64,000 bases of DNA from Gemmatimonadota bacterium. GTDB lineage: Bacteria; Latescibacterota; UBA2968; GCA-2709665. The notes below the pieces were generated by a model, which had not been told where the DNA came from, searched no databases, and worked only from the letters and a program-made list of their open reading frames with translations. Shown here one piece after another: positions 37,061 through 45,943 of this stretch (positions within the stretch are counted from its first letter, which is position 1; the number at the start of each line of letters is the position of its first letter). Made by a program: the position numbers and the translations under genes. Where the stretch lies: NCBI GenBank assembly GCA_028877215.1, contig JAPPFJ010000006.1, positions 62,001-126,000 of the forward strand, given 5' to 3'.

Positions 37061-37906
37061 GTGGCGTACGACACACTTGAAGATTTTTTCGGAGATATCG
37101 TCGGGAAGGCCAGGCGCGGGCTGGGCTTATCGGAAGAATCGCTTGCAGATGCAGCGGGGTTGAGCGCAGGAGAAATCGGACGCATTGAAGCCTACGAATT
37201 CACGCCCGGCGAGGACGGAATTCTCGCCCTGGCAGGCTCTTTGCATCTGGACGGACAAAAGCTGACGCGGATTGCGAACGGGTGGGTGCCGGAGTACGGA
37301 AATGCGCCTCACGACGACGCGCGACTGTCCGTCGAGCGAACGATTCTGGACGCCGGCATGGAAGTGAACGCCTATGCGATGAAGTGCAAGGCGACCGGGG
37401 AAGGCGCGATTGTGGACGCGGGCGGGCAGGCGAATCGGATTCTCGCTCTCGCAGAGCGTATGCATTTGAAGGTGACACACGTGCTGCTTACACACGGGCA
37501 TGGCGACCACGTGGGAGCACTGGCTGAAATCGCGGCAACAACCGGCGCCCGGGTGTGTTGTTGCGAACGGGACTTCGGACTTCTGGGAAGCCTGAAGGAA
37601 CTCGTGACCGATCTGGTGGACGACGGGTGGCGGACGAACGTGGGACGAATCGCCATCGATGCCGTGAGTCTCCCCGGGCATACGGCCGGCGGAATCGGTT
37701 ACGGCGCTGACGGGGTATTCTTCTCGGGCGACGCGCTCTTCGCGGGATCCATGGGCGGCGCGCTGGGTCCGGCATATGCCGGTCAGATCAGTGCAGTAAC
37801 GGAGAAGGCCCTGTCCCGGGATGAGAAAACCCGCGTTTTCCCCGGGCACGGACCCATCACCTCCGTCGCCGAGGAACTGAAGCACAACCCGTTTTTTGCG
37901 CGCTGA
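37061..37906 (+). CDS. XRE-type HTH fused to a metallo-beta-lactamase-fold hydrolase
   Basis: A 281-residue protein with GTG start at 37061 and GGTGGAGG upstream. Residues ~8-65 are an XRE/Cro-type helix-turn-helix (KARRGLGLSEESLADAAGLS, GEIGRIEAYEFTPG). Residues ~80-281 are an MBL fold: THGHGDHVGAL with the HxHxDH metal motif, then SLPGHTAGG, FFSGDALFAGSMGG and FPGHGPITS supplying further ligands, as in glyoxalase II-like enzymes. Both parts are in one frame without a break. A DNA-binding hydrolase, or a degenerate HTH used for substrate sensing, are possible. Own promoter candidate upstream. Confidence 0.85.
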   Translation: MAYDTLEDFFGDIVGKARRGLGLSEESLADAAGLSAGEIGRIEAYEFTPGEDGILALAGSLHLDGQKLTRIANGWVPEYGNAPHDDARLSVERTILDAGMEVNAYAMKCKATGEGAIVDAGGQANRILALAERMHLKVTHVLLTHGHGDHVGALAEIAATTGARVCCCERDFGLLGSLKELVTDLVDDGWRTNVGRIAIDAVSLPGHTAGGIGYGADGVFFSGDALFAGSMGGALGPAYAGQISAVTEKALSRDEKTRVFPGHGPITSVAEELKHNPFFAR

Positions 37907-38036
37907 GCCGTGGCGGAAGCCCGATCGGTGATGGCAGCAGGAGCCGACGGCAAGCCGTGGAAACCGACGTTTTCATCTCAATTTCCAAGCGATACGGTAC
38001 ACGATGAGGCGTGTCTACAAATCAAGGAGCTTGGAT

Positions 38037-41000
38037 ATGTCCAGGTGGGTTCTTCTTTCCGGAATCGTCTTGTTCTCCTGCGGTATTGCGATGGGCCAGG
38101 AGTATTTCGGCAAGAACAAGGTGACGTATGACGATTACGACTGGCACTATCTGGAGACGGAGCATTTCAAGATCTATTTCGACAAGGCGTCGCAGTCTGC
38201 GGCGGAGTTTGCGGCGAAGGAGGCGGAGCGCTCGCTGGTGCGATTGGAGAAGGACTTGAAGTATACGCTGAAGGACCGTTATCCGATTGTGATCTACAAC
38301 TCTCACAACGGGTTTTCGGTGACGAACATCACGCCGACGGAGCAGTCGGAGTTCACGGGCGGATTTACGGAGTTTGCGCAGGGACGCGTGGTGATTCCGT
38401 ATACGGGGTCGTATGCGGATTTCCGTCACGTGATCCATCACGAGCTGGCGCACGTGGTGACGCTGGAGATGTGGACGGGCGGCGGGTGGCTGGGCGCGAT
38501 GATGACGCAGGCGGCGTCGTTGCCGCCGTTGTGGATTGCGGAGGGTGTGGCGGAGTATCTGTCGCAGGGGGGCTGGGACCGCGCGGCCGACAATTTCATG
38601 CGTCACGCGACGATCACAGGATTCGTGCCGGGTATGATGTCGTTGAGCGGCGCGTTTGCGTATAAGGGCGGGCAGTCCGTGTTCGTGATGATCGAGGAGG
38701 AGTATGGCAAGGACAAGGTGGCGGAGTTCATCTCGTCGTTCCGTTCCGCGCGGTCCGTGGACAAGGCGCTGAAGGCGTCGGTGGGCGAGGGTGTGGAGGA
38801 GCTGGACGAGAAGTGGCAGTTGTGGTTGAAGCGTCAGTATTGGAACGAGATCAACCTGCACCATCCGTCGGAGGAGGTGGCGAAGCAGCTGACGGAGGCG
38901 GGTGCGGGCCGTGGTTTTTACAATATCGCGCCGTCGTTTTCGCCGCAGGGCGACAAGATCGCGTATGTGACGGAGCGCCAGGGGACGTTCGACATCTATC
39001 TGATGTCGGCGATCGACGGTCAGGATCTGGGCCGGTTGGTGGAGGGCGAGCGTTCGTCGGACTTCGAGGGGTTGTTCGTGCTGCGTCCGGGCATCACGTG
39101 GTCGCCGGACGGGAAGCAGATCGCGTTTGCGGCGAAGTCGCGCAACAAGAACACGCTGTATACGCTGGACGTGCGCAAGAAGCGTGTGACGAAGCGTTTC
39201 AAGTTCGATCTGGACGGGTTGTTCGAGCCCACGTGGTCGCCGGACGGCAAGCAGATCGCGATCGTGGGGTTGAAGGACGGGTGGTCGGACGTGTACGTGG
39301 TGGACGTGGGCGACGAGTCGTTGCGCCGGATGACGCGTGACCCGTATGACGAGAAGCACCTGGACTGGTCGCCGGACGGGAAGTGGATCGCGATCAGTTC
39401 GGACCGACCGTCGGCGGACCTTTCGTATGACGGGTCTAAGGACTTCGAGTTCGGTGTGTATGACGTGTTCGTGCTGAAGGCAGACGGGAGTGAGATCCGG
39501 CGTGTGGTGGAAAGCGAGGTGAACGACAGCCATCCCACGTGGGGCCCGGACTCGCAGACGTTGGCGTTCGTGTCGGACAGGACGGGCGTGGGCAACATCT
39601 ACATCGCGCACGTGGACGGCTCTCAGATGTATCCGATCAGCAATCTCTTGTCGGGAGCGCGGTATATCGACTGGAGCGCGGACGGCAAGAAGCTGGCGTT
39701 TACGACGTTTCACCGGGGGGGCTATGACATCTTCGTGATGAAGGACCCGCGCAAGCAGAAGCGGGGGATGGAGGATCTGCCGCTGACGCGTTATGCGAAG
39801 CGTCTGGCGGGCATCGAGGACCGTCCGTTCGTGGAGCTGCAGCGGGAGCTGCAGCGGGAGCGGCAGCAGGAGCAGAAGGCGGCTGCGGCGGTGGACAGCG
39901 GGGGTGTGGCGGCACGGGAAGACACGGCGGCGGTGGTTGCGGCGGCGGACAGGAAAGTGGAGACGTGGATGTCGGACCAGATGGCGCTGGCGGCGGCGGA
40001 GGCGAGCGGCGGCGACGAGGCGGAGGCCGGGACGGATACGCTGGAAACCGACGGCGACAGGGAGTTGACGCTGCGCGACTGGAACCGGGAGTTCACGGTG
40101 AACAAATACCGCGTGAAACTCAAACCGGAATTCTTCGGGGCGAACGCGGGCTTCGACACGTTCTACGGCGTGAGCAGCCTGTTGCACCTGTCCCTGACCG
40201 ACGTGATGGGCGACCACAGGCTCATCATACAGTCCGGACTGAGCTTCTCCCTCAAAGACAGCGACCTCTTCCTCGGATACCAGAACCTCAAACACCAGAC
40301 CAACTATTACCTCAGCGCCTTTCATACGCGTCTGTTCTTCTTCGACCGGGGTCAGTTGAACGCCGATCGGTATTTCGGCGCGGAAGCGAGCCTGGTTCGG
40401 CCCTTCAGCCGATTCAGCAGGATGGAACTGGGCACGCGGGGCATCAGGATTTCCCGCGAACGCCTCGAACGGGAACGGTACGACAATCGGTGGGTTCGCC
40501 GCGGGTTCACCGGCAGCAGCCTGCGCGGGCTCTCGGGCACGGAAGTCGATTCCCGGGGAGCGGTGGTTTCCTACCTGGCTCTGGTGGACGACAACTCGCT
40601 GATGGGCGGCTTCGGAGCCGTGGACGGGCGCCGGGTGCGCCTCGGCGTTGAAGGAAGCTGGGCGGGAATGCGTTTTGCGGCACTCAACGTGGACCTCCGC
40701 GAGTACATGCTCGCACTGGACGAATATACCTTTGCCTTTCGTCTCTCCGGCGGCACCAGCTTCGGTCAAAACAAGAGGGTCTATTTCGTCGGGGGCGTCA
40801 ACAACCCGGTGAATCCGAATTTCTCAACATTTGCCAACGTGGATCAGGACCGGATCTTCTTTTCCAGCTTTGTCTGGCCGCTGCGCGGCGTCGAATTGTT
40901 CGAATTGGCCGGCGACACATATGTGTTGGCCAATGCTGCGTTCCGCTTTCCCCTCATCCGGGAGCTTATCATGGGATGGCCGCTGCCCCTCTTCTTCCAG

Positions 41001-41294
41001 AACGTCCAGGGCGAATTGTTCCTGGACATCGGCGGCGCCTTTGAACGAGACAGATGGCGCGACGGCTGGATCGCCCGCGACGGCGGATTTGAACTCAACG
41101 TGCCGCAGCACTTCCGCGACGGAGGGTCCAAACACGGGTTTGAGAAACCACAGATGGCCGCGGGGTACGGATTCGGCGTTCGGGTGAACCTGGGCTACTT
41201 CCTGTTTCGGTACGATCTGGCCTGGCCCACGGATTTCGCGCAGACCTACCTCCCCCACCAGTATTTCTCAATTGACATTACGGGGCACTTTTAG
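38037..41294 (+). CDS. Peptidase MA-like / TolB-propeller / outer-membrane barrel protein
   Basis: 1085 residues, start at 38037 with AAGGAG at seven bases. Signal peptide MSRWVLLSGIVLFSCGIAMG. Residues ~30-280: gluzincin-like domain with HHELAHVVTLEMW (zinc motif HExxH with two His before) and WIAEGVAEYLS giving the third ligand. Residues ~300-600: WD40/TolB blades (TWSPDGKQIAF, TWSPDGKQIAIVG, DWSPDGKWIAIS, LDWSPDG-like repeats). After an Ala/Gln/Glu linker, residues ~690-1085 form a D15-type surface-antigen barrel ending in DITGHF. Codon use changes sharply at the barrel boundary (near 40080). Likely an outer-membrane protease or assembly factor; not proven. Confidence 0.8.
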   Translation: MSRWVLLSGIVLFSCGIAMGQEYFGKNKVTYDDYDWHYLETEHFKIYFDKASQSAAEFAAKEAERSLVRLEKDLKYTLKDRYPIVIYNSHNGFSVTNITPTEQSEFTGGFTEFAQGRVVIPYTGSYADFRHVIHHELAHVVTLEMWTGGGWLGAMMTQAASLPPLWIAEGVAEYLSQGGWDRAADNFMRHATITGFVPGMMSLSGAFAYKGGQSVFVMIEEEYGKDKVAEFISSFRSARSVDKALKASVGEGVEELDEKWQLWLKRQYWNEINLHHPSEEVAKQLTEAGAGRGFYNIAPSFSPQGDKIAYVTERQGTFDIYLMSAIDGQDLGRLVEGERSSDFEGLFVLRPGITWSPDGKQIAFAAKSRNKNTLYTLDVRKKRVTKRFKFDLDGLFEPTWSPDGKQIAIVGLKDGWSDVYVVDVGDESLRRMTRDPYDEKHLDWSPDGKWIAISSDRPSADLSYDGSKDFEFGVYDVFVLKADGSEIRRVVESEVNDSHPTWGPDSQTLAFVSDRTGVGNIYIAHVDGSQMYPISNLLSGARYIDWSADGKKLAFTTFHRGGYDIFVMKDPRKQKRGMEDLPLTRYAKRLAGIEDRPFVELQRELQRERQQEQKAAAAVDSGGVAAREDTAAVVAAADRKVETWMSDQMALAAAEASGGDEAEAGTDTLETDGDRELTLRDWNREFTVNKYRVKLKPEFFGANAGFDTFYGVSSLLHLSLTDVMGDHRLIIQSGLSFSLKDSDLFLGYQNLKHQTNYYLSAFHTRLFFFDRGQLNADRYFGAEASLVRPFSRFSRMELGTRGIRISRERLERERYDNRWVRRGFTGSSLRGLSGTEVDSRGAVVSYLALVDDNSLMGGFGAVDGRRVRLGVEGSWAGMRFAALNVDLREYMLALDEYTFAFRLSGGTSFGQNKRVYFVGGVNNPVNPNFSTFANVDQDRIFFSSFVWPLRGVELFELAGDTYVLANAAFRFPLIRELIMGWPLPLFFQNVQGELFLDIGGAFERDRWRDGWIARDGGFELNVPQHFRDGGSKHGFEKPQMAAGYGFGVRVNLGYFLFRYDLAWPTDFAQTYLPHQYFSIDITGHF

Positions 41295-41409
41295 CAGCCC
41301 GGACGACTCAAGAACCGCGCTGGCGTATAATGCCGGTCCGCCTCTCCGCAAGTCCGGCGCGAAACCGTCTGGCGGTGCTTGAATTCGGAGTTTCGGGAGA
41401 ACGTGTGAA

Positions 41410-41718
41410 TTGACGGCCAAAGACCACTACAGGGAAGGATTGAAGCTGATTTCCTCAGGCAGCCTGGACGGGGCCTTCGAGATGTTTCATAAGGCGCTGG
41501 AAGAAGATCCGGAGTTTTACATGGGGCATCTGGGCCTGGCGCAGGTCCTCGACAGGCAGGGAAAGGTCGATGAAGCGATTCTGCACGCGCGGGAAGCGAT
41601 TCGGATCGCTCCGGAGGAGCCGCTTGCCCACACGAGTCTTTCGAGGCTCTACCAGCAGAAGGGCCTCATCGAAGAGGCGGAGGAGGCGATGGAGACGTCC
41701 CGGCGGTTGCAGTCCTGA
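41410..41718 (+). CDS. Small TPR protein
   Basis: About 102 residues from a TTG start (GGGAG upstream but spaced loosely). Three TPR-like helical pairs: YREGLKLISSGSLDGAFEMF, YMGHLGLAQVLDRQGKVDEA and PLAHTSLSRLYQQKGLIEEA. No signal peptide. Lies 115 bases after the large protease/barrel gene and ends just before a terminator, so it is probably the last gene of that unit. Likely a protein-interaction adaptor. Confidence 0.75.
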   Translation: MTAKDHYREGLKLISSGSLDGAFEMFHKALEEDPEFYMGHLGLAQVLDRQGKVDEAILHAREAIRIAPEEPLAHTSLSRLYQQKGLIEEAEEAMETSRRLQS

Positions 41719-41747
41719 TCGCAGGAAGAAGGGAGTTGGCATCTGCA

Positions 41748-41780
41748 CGGCGCGGACACATGGTTCGTGCCGTTTTTTTT
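41748..41780 (+). terminator. Rho-independent terminator after the TPR gene
   Basis: CGGCGCG (41748-41754) pairs with CGTGCCG (41766-41772) with one G-U pair, followed by eight T at 41773-41780. Confidence 0.75.
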
Positions 41781-41854
41781 CTCCACCTGTCGTCACTGCA
41801 TTCAACCCTTTAACTGCACGCACTCCGACAGGCTCCTGGGCTTTCTCGCGTGGC

Positions 41855-42871
41855 TCACTTTGCCCTGACTTCGACCCGGTGAGACAGCAAGGCTTTCTCC
41901 ATATCCAACAAAGCGTCTTCCTCAAGGGATTTAATCTCAAGAAGTCGCCCATGAAGTCTTGTAAGCGTCTGTCGCAGCGCTTTAACCTGCGCCTTGAAGC
42001 AGAGGTTTCTAAAGACGAGCCACTTTTGTGTAATTTTACGCAAGTTTTCCCCAATTCGCGCAAATTTCGGCTCGTGCAGATGTTCAGCGATCAAGCAAAG
42101 AAATCGTCCATGGCCATCTCTTTCGATGATGGTGTCTCGCAGTTGAGTATGCAACTGTTGCAGGCATTTACGTGCTTTATTTGTTTCCAATTCCTTCCAG
42201 CGAATCAGATCGTCTGAGAGCACTTGCAACGCATTCAGTCCTACAAAGCTCTCGGGTGCGGATACGCACGAATGTAGCATTAAACCTATATTCCTCATGA
42301 TGGCGTTAAAGAGCTGCTGTGCTTGCAACTTCGGACGAGAGTCAGGGGGGTGCAACTCCAACCATTGGTAGTCCAGATCAGACTCTAACTTCCAGGCGAC
42401 CTTGAAATCAGAAAGCGACAGGTCGCCGCGAAACCGAACTATCCACGACGGATCGACCAGATGAACAGTCTGCAGCCGATCGTCAAATCCTGCCAGAATG
42501 ACATAGTGGTTGGAATGGTGACCTAAGCCAGGATAGTAGTGAGTCTCCAGTTGGCAAGTGTCCATGAGCGCCGCGATCGGGTCTCCGGTCTCGATTCGCG
42601 CTCTTACCATGCGCCAGGCGACGTCTACATCTCGTTCTCTAAGCTGCGAAGCACGAATTCCGAACTGTCTCAACCGTTCACCTGGGGAAACACTGCGGGA
42701 GGTCGCGTTAATTATACCGTCATTTCGTCGTTCATAGAGAAAGAACCATTCGGTATGAATAATAAGTGGCGTTTCGTAGCCGTAAAATCTGAGTAACGCG
42801 TCCATTGCAACATAGTCGCACGGGTAATGTTCACATTCGCTAAATGGAACCGCTAATTTCAGCCGTTTCAT
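41855..42871 (-). CDS. BtrH-like acyltransferase (BtrH N-terminal / DUF4872 type)
   Basis: A 338-residue protein with GGAGG before the start. N-terminal SECEHYPCDYVAMDALLRFYG resembles the papain/C39-like fold of BtrH, with Cys at the helix start; GHHSNHYVILAGFDDRLQTVHLVDPS gives the His and Asp region. BtrH in butirosin biosynthesis moves an acyl group from a carrier protein to an amine. The C-terminal ~200 residues are helical and end with LEEDALLDMEKAL, a segment echoed in the small protein at 54727-54924. It is the last gene of a leftward set with a formyltransferase. The nearest acyl carrier protein is 12 kb away. Confidence 0.6.
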   Translation of the reverse strand: MKRLKLAVPFSECEHYPCDYVAMDALLRFYGYETPLIIHTEWFFLYERRNDGIINATSRSVSPGERLRQFGIRASQLRERDVDVAWRMVRARIETGDPIAALMDTCQLETHYYPGLGHHSNHYVILAGFDDRLQTVHLVDPSWIVRFRGDLSLSDFKVAWKLESDLDYQWLELHPPDSRPKLQAQQLFNAIMRNIGLMLHSCVSAPESFVGLNALQVLSDDLIRWKELETNKARKCLQQLHTQLRDTIIERDGHGRFLCLIAEHLHEPKFARIGENLRKITQKWLVFRNLCFKAQVKALRQTLTRLHGRLLEIKSLEEDALLDMEKALLSHRVEVRAK

Positions 42872-42900
42872 AATTTCCTCCGGGGTCTATTAAGCAGTTG

Positions 42901-43267
42901 TTACGGTGTCTTGTCTATATGAAATTGCCGTCCCTTCCTGAAAACATCCATTGCCAATTCAATTGGAATTGGCAAGCTTTCACTTGACATCACCGCGTAT
43001 TTCGGTACTTCGAGATAACCATCGCCGGTTTTCACTATTATGGAGTTTGAGGGGCAGATACCCCTCATTATAGTACCCGGTGCTTCGAAGCCAGGCTCGT
43101 TTATGCATCGAGCTTGTAGAAAACAGCACCGAACGCCGTCATTCATGGAAAACGCAGGAAAATGAGGCGGTAACGCTCTGATCAAGTTGTAAATCGCCTG
43201 AATACTCTTTCGCCAATCTGCAGCGACGTCCTCCTCACCTAACCTCCCGTAGTAAGTAGCCGATCAT
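42901..43267 (-). pseudogene. Unrecognised Cys-containing protein, probably frameshifted
   Basis: An open frame from a TTG at 43185 gives 94 residues (includes GVRCCFLQARCINEPGFEAP and YAVMSSESLPIPIEL). The same frame is open back to the stop of the formyltransferase. An ATG at 43267 overlaps that stop (ATGA) but its frame (MIGYLLREVR then TGA) is one base off. The simplest reading is a coupled gene starting at 43267 with a small indel near 43235. Not recognised by family; four Cys in the middle are notable. Confidence 0.35.
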
Positions 43268-43822
43268 GCATCCTGTTTTCTCCCGCGAACCGACCCACTG
43301 GCGATCTGCGGGACCAGTTCATCAAGCAAACGTCCGCCGGTTCGGCAAAGTTTCATCGTAACCGTGCGCAGCGTATCGATTTCCGAATTTGAGTAGACGT
43401 AATCCTGAACGGGTATTTCGCCTGTGTCTATGGCCCCGATCCATCCTATGGATTGTTACTCCACTATGTAGTTCACCGTTTATAATCTGCCATTCTACCG
43501 GCTGAGGTCCTCGATAGGCTGGCAGATAGGAACCGTGAATATTAATAGCGCCAAGACCTGGCAGCCGAAGGATACGAATGGGCAAAATGAGAGGAAACCC
43601 TGCAGAGACGATAAGATCGACACTCAATTTCCTTAGGAAAGAGCCATATTCCCTTCCTTTCGTTCGAGTCACAGTACACAGGTCAATTCGTCCTGTCCTG
43701 GCCGCCGCAGCCAAACCTGTATTTCCCGGTTGTGTAACAACTCCCACAACACTTGTGGTTGCGACCAGAAGCTTGAGAAAGCACAACCCCCATTGACCGG
43801 TACCGAGAAATGCTACTCTCAT
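43264..43822 (-). pseudogene. Formyltransferase-like protein with one-base frameshift
   Basis: About 185 codons starting at 43822. First part: MRVAFLGTGQWGLCFLKLL, then VDLIVSAGFPLILP and GAINIHGSYLPAYRGPQPVEW, with the catalytic Asn and His of the formyl-THF transferase fold. After TIHRMDRG an extra base (about 43431-43436) shifts the frame; in the next frame the expected IDTGEIPVQDYVYSNSEIDT follows, with the catalytic Asp just before. It ends at TGA 43264-43266. Related enzymes add formyl to Met-tRNA, sugar amines or the first residue of some peptides. Either a pseudogene or an assembly indel; the total length is short, so it would be an amine-specific member. Confidence 0.65.
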
Positions 43823-44172
43823 ATCGATATTTCCCCGAAACATCGCCTCATGTTTGTTCAGATAGGCGATAGTCGAAAAAAAATAACTAATTCATGAATC
43901 GACGGATAATGGATTTTACGGAAGCAGAAAGAGCTTCCGGATGAAACGAGAAACGAGAGAGCAAGGGCGGTGACGGATTTGGCGAGTTCACGCCGTCTGT
44001 ATGGTGTGTGCCGGGAATACGATAGCACCGTGGCGTCAGGTTGCCCCGAATCCCGCTGTCGAAAGCACGAACGTCTCCCTGGCCACTGGTCGTCTCGATG
44101 CAAACGTGAAGGCGAGGTCAGCACGTCAATGGATTATCGAACACCTTTTGCCGGTTTCGAGAGTTATGTGGG
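43823..44172. other. Intergenic region, no gene recognised
   Basis: About 350 bases between the formyltransferase start and the kelch lipoprotein stop. No conserved protein frame seen. Short purine-rich tandem-like text at 43942-43965 (ACGAGAAACGAGAGAG) faintly resembles the end of the dispersed repeat family. Confidence 0.35.
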
Positions 44173-45285
44173 CTAAGGCGTGAAGATGAAAATCTGATCC
44201 GTAATCGACTCAGGAGAATGACCGCCATCCGTGGTCTTCAATCCGCCGGCGATAAGGACGCGGCCGTCATCGAGGAGCGTAACCGTCTGCCCGGATCGCC
44301 ACGGTCCTATGTTGTGTCCCGTAGGGGAAAATACCTGGGTGTCCGGATTATACAGTGCGAAATTGCCGTTGTCCCGGTGGATGAAAAACACCCTGCCGGA
44401 CGGCAGCAGCAGGGCGGCTAAGGGATCCATTACGGAAGTTCCGGCGGGCGAGAAGGTGTTTGTCTCGGGGTCGTAGATCTCGACCGTCAGTGCGCGACGC
44501 CCGTCTCGCCTGTACCCGCCGACGATCATTACCCTGCCGTCCTGAAGGAGCACCGCCTTATGGAGTATGCGGTCGACGTGCAGGCTGCCTGCCTCGGAAA
44601 AGGCTTTGGACGAGGGATCAAAGATGAAATTCCGTCCCGGCAACCATTCCCCTGCGAAAGGTTGTCCTCCAACGATCAGCACGCGGCCGTCCTTCAACAA
44701 AGTCGCCGTATGGCCATATCCGGGATGGTCCATCGCGAATGTGTCGGAAAGTGTGCCTGTAGCGGGATCGAAAACACGCCATCGTCCACCCCCGGGGTGC
44801 CCGCTGAGTAGGAGGACCTCTCCGTTGGGCAACACAGTGGCAGTCTCGGTCCCGACCGAAAAGGGTGCGTCTGCAACGGCGTCGAATCTGCCGGAATGAG
44901 GTTCGTACTTCTCAATGGGGAGTCTAAGGGAACTGGATATAATCAGGACCCGACCGTCGGAAAGCAATATTCCGTGGTCCTTGCTGCGACTGGCGTTCAT
45001 GTTTCCGGTTCGCGTTGAGATCCCGGTTTCAGGATCGAAAATCTCCGCGCTGACAATAAGATCCTGCTTTATAACACCTTCTCCGGCAGGAGGTAGTGCC
45101 GCGTTGCCGCCGGCAATCAGGACCTTGCCATTCTGCAATAGTGTCGCGACATGCAGATTCCGGGGTCGAGTCAGATTTCCAACCTCGTGGAGACCCCGTT
45201 CAAGGTCCGGCATCATCACCGAATCGCTTCCGCAAGCCCAGAACGTTGAGATCCCCAACAATGCTATTACGAATCGGGCTGTCAT
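44173..45285 (-). CDS. Kelch-repeat lipoprotein
   Basis: 370 residues. Short signal MTARFVIALLGISTFWAC with lipobox TFWAC. Then repeated kelch blades, easily spotted as HTATLLKDGRVLIVGG, HKAVLLQDGRVMIVGG, TVTLLDDGRVLIAGG and the IYDPETNTFSPAG-type turns: about six blades. Surface-facing propeller scaffold with no catalytic residues seen. Leftward, downstream of the RND efflux and 45944 genes, with a ~650-base gap before it. Confidence 0.85.
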   Translation of the reverse strand: MTARFVIALLGISTFWACGSDSVMMPDLERGLHEVGNLTRPRNLHVATLLQNGKVLIAGGNAALPPAGEGVIKQDLIVSAEIFDPETGISTRTGNMNASRSKDHGILLSDGRVLIISSSLRLPIEKYEPHSGRFDAVADAPFSVGTETATVLPNGEVLLLSGHPGGGRWRVFDPATGTLSDTFAMDHPGYGHTATLLKDGRVLIVGGQPFAGEWLPGRNFIFDPSSKAFSEAGSLHVDRILHKAVLLQDGRVMIVGGYRRDGRRALTVEIYDPETNTFSPAGTSVMDPLAALLLPSGRVFFIHRDNGNFALYNPDTQVFSPTGHNIGPWRSGQTVTLLDDGRVLIAGGLKTTDGGHSPESITDQIFIFTP

Positions 45286-45943
45286 CTTTATCCTCCGTGT
45301 CTTGTGTCTTTCAGTGAGTCTTCTACGCGAGGCGCCTGGCGAGGCAGGCAGACTCGAATTTCCGCCCCACCTTCAAACCGGCTTCCTCACTGCTCGGGTT
45401 GGGACTCGGTCCTGCCATTCTTTTCAGTAATGTCAATTGGCGTATATATCCTGAATCCTGTAGCGCGGCTAATCCGTCTCTCGTGGGTCTGCGTTTCTTT
45501 CTGGCCCGATGGGTAAATCAGCGTGCCGTTACTCGGGGTCGTCGTCTCTCCAGGTTCCGACGAACCGTTCCGGCGTACACTTACCTTGATTCGTCATTTT
45601 TCGGGGACGTTAATTCGAAGTTGTGCGGGTTAATAAAGGCGATTAGACTGCGGATTACCAGGATACACCAGGTCACTGGACGTGAGCGGAAAAAATGTCG
45701 TTCCTTACGACCTTTTCAGCCCGTTTTGGAAAGTTTCGTCGCGGTGCCGCGTTGCGGTTTCTGCGGAATTAAGGCTAAGCCGTCCAGGTTATCCATAAAT
45801 AGGTCGAATTAATGGCTTGTTACCACAATTCTCGGATTGGGACGTATTGTCCTCAACGGTGAATTGATCCACGAATATCCGCCAGTCTTCGTGTAATGTT
45901 GGACCACGTATGATAGAGTCATCTCTCTCGGGATCCAACATAG
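45286..45943. other. Intergenic region, nothing recognised
   Basis: About 660 bases. Open frames here are short and lack family features. No repeat or RNA motif was recognised, apart from a faint similarity of 45330-45365 to the dispersed repeat. Promoter for the kelch gene would be expected here but is not clear. Confidence 0.35.

Noticed and set aside
38022..40769. A 915-codon open frame antisense to the metallopeptidase/propeller gene
   Set aside because: Its composition (runs of Arg, His, Leu, Val, Gln) is what results from the complementary strand of G-ending codons. It has no domain, and the plus-strand gene has clear motifs and signals.
45399..45812. A 137-residue plus-strand open frame in the large gap
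   Set aside because: No ribosome site, no family features, basic low-information composition.
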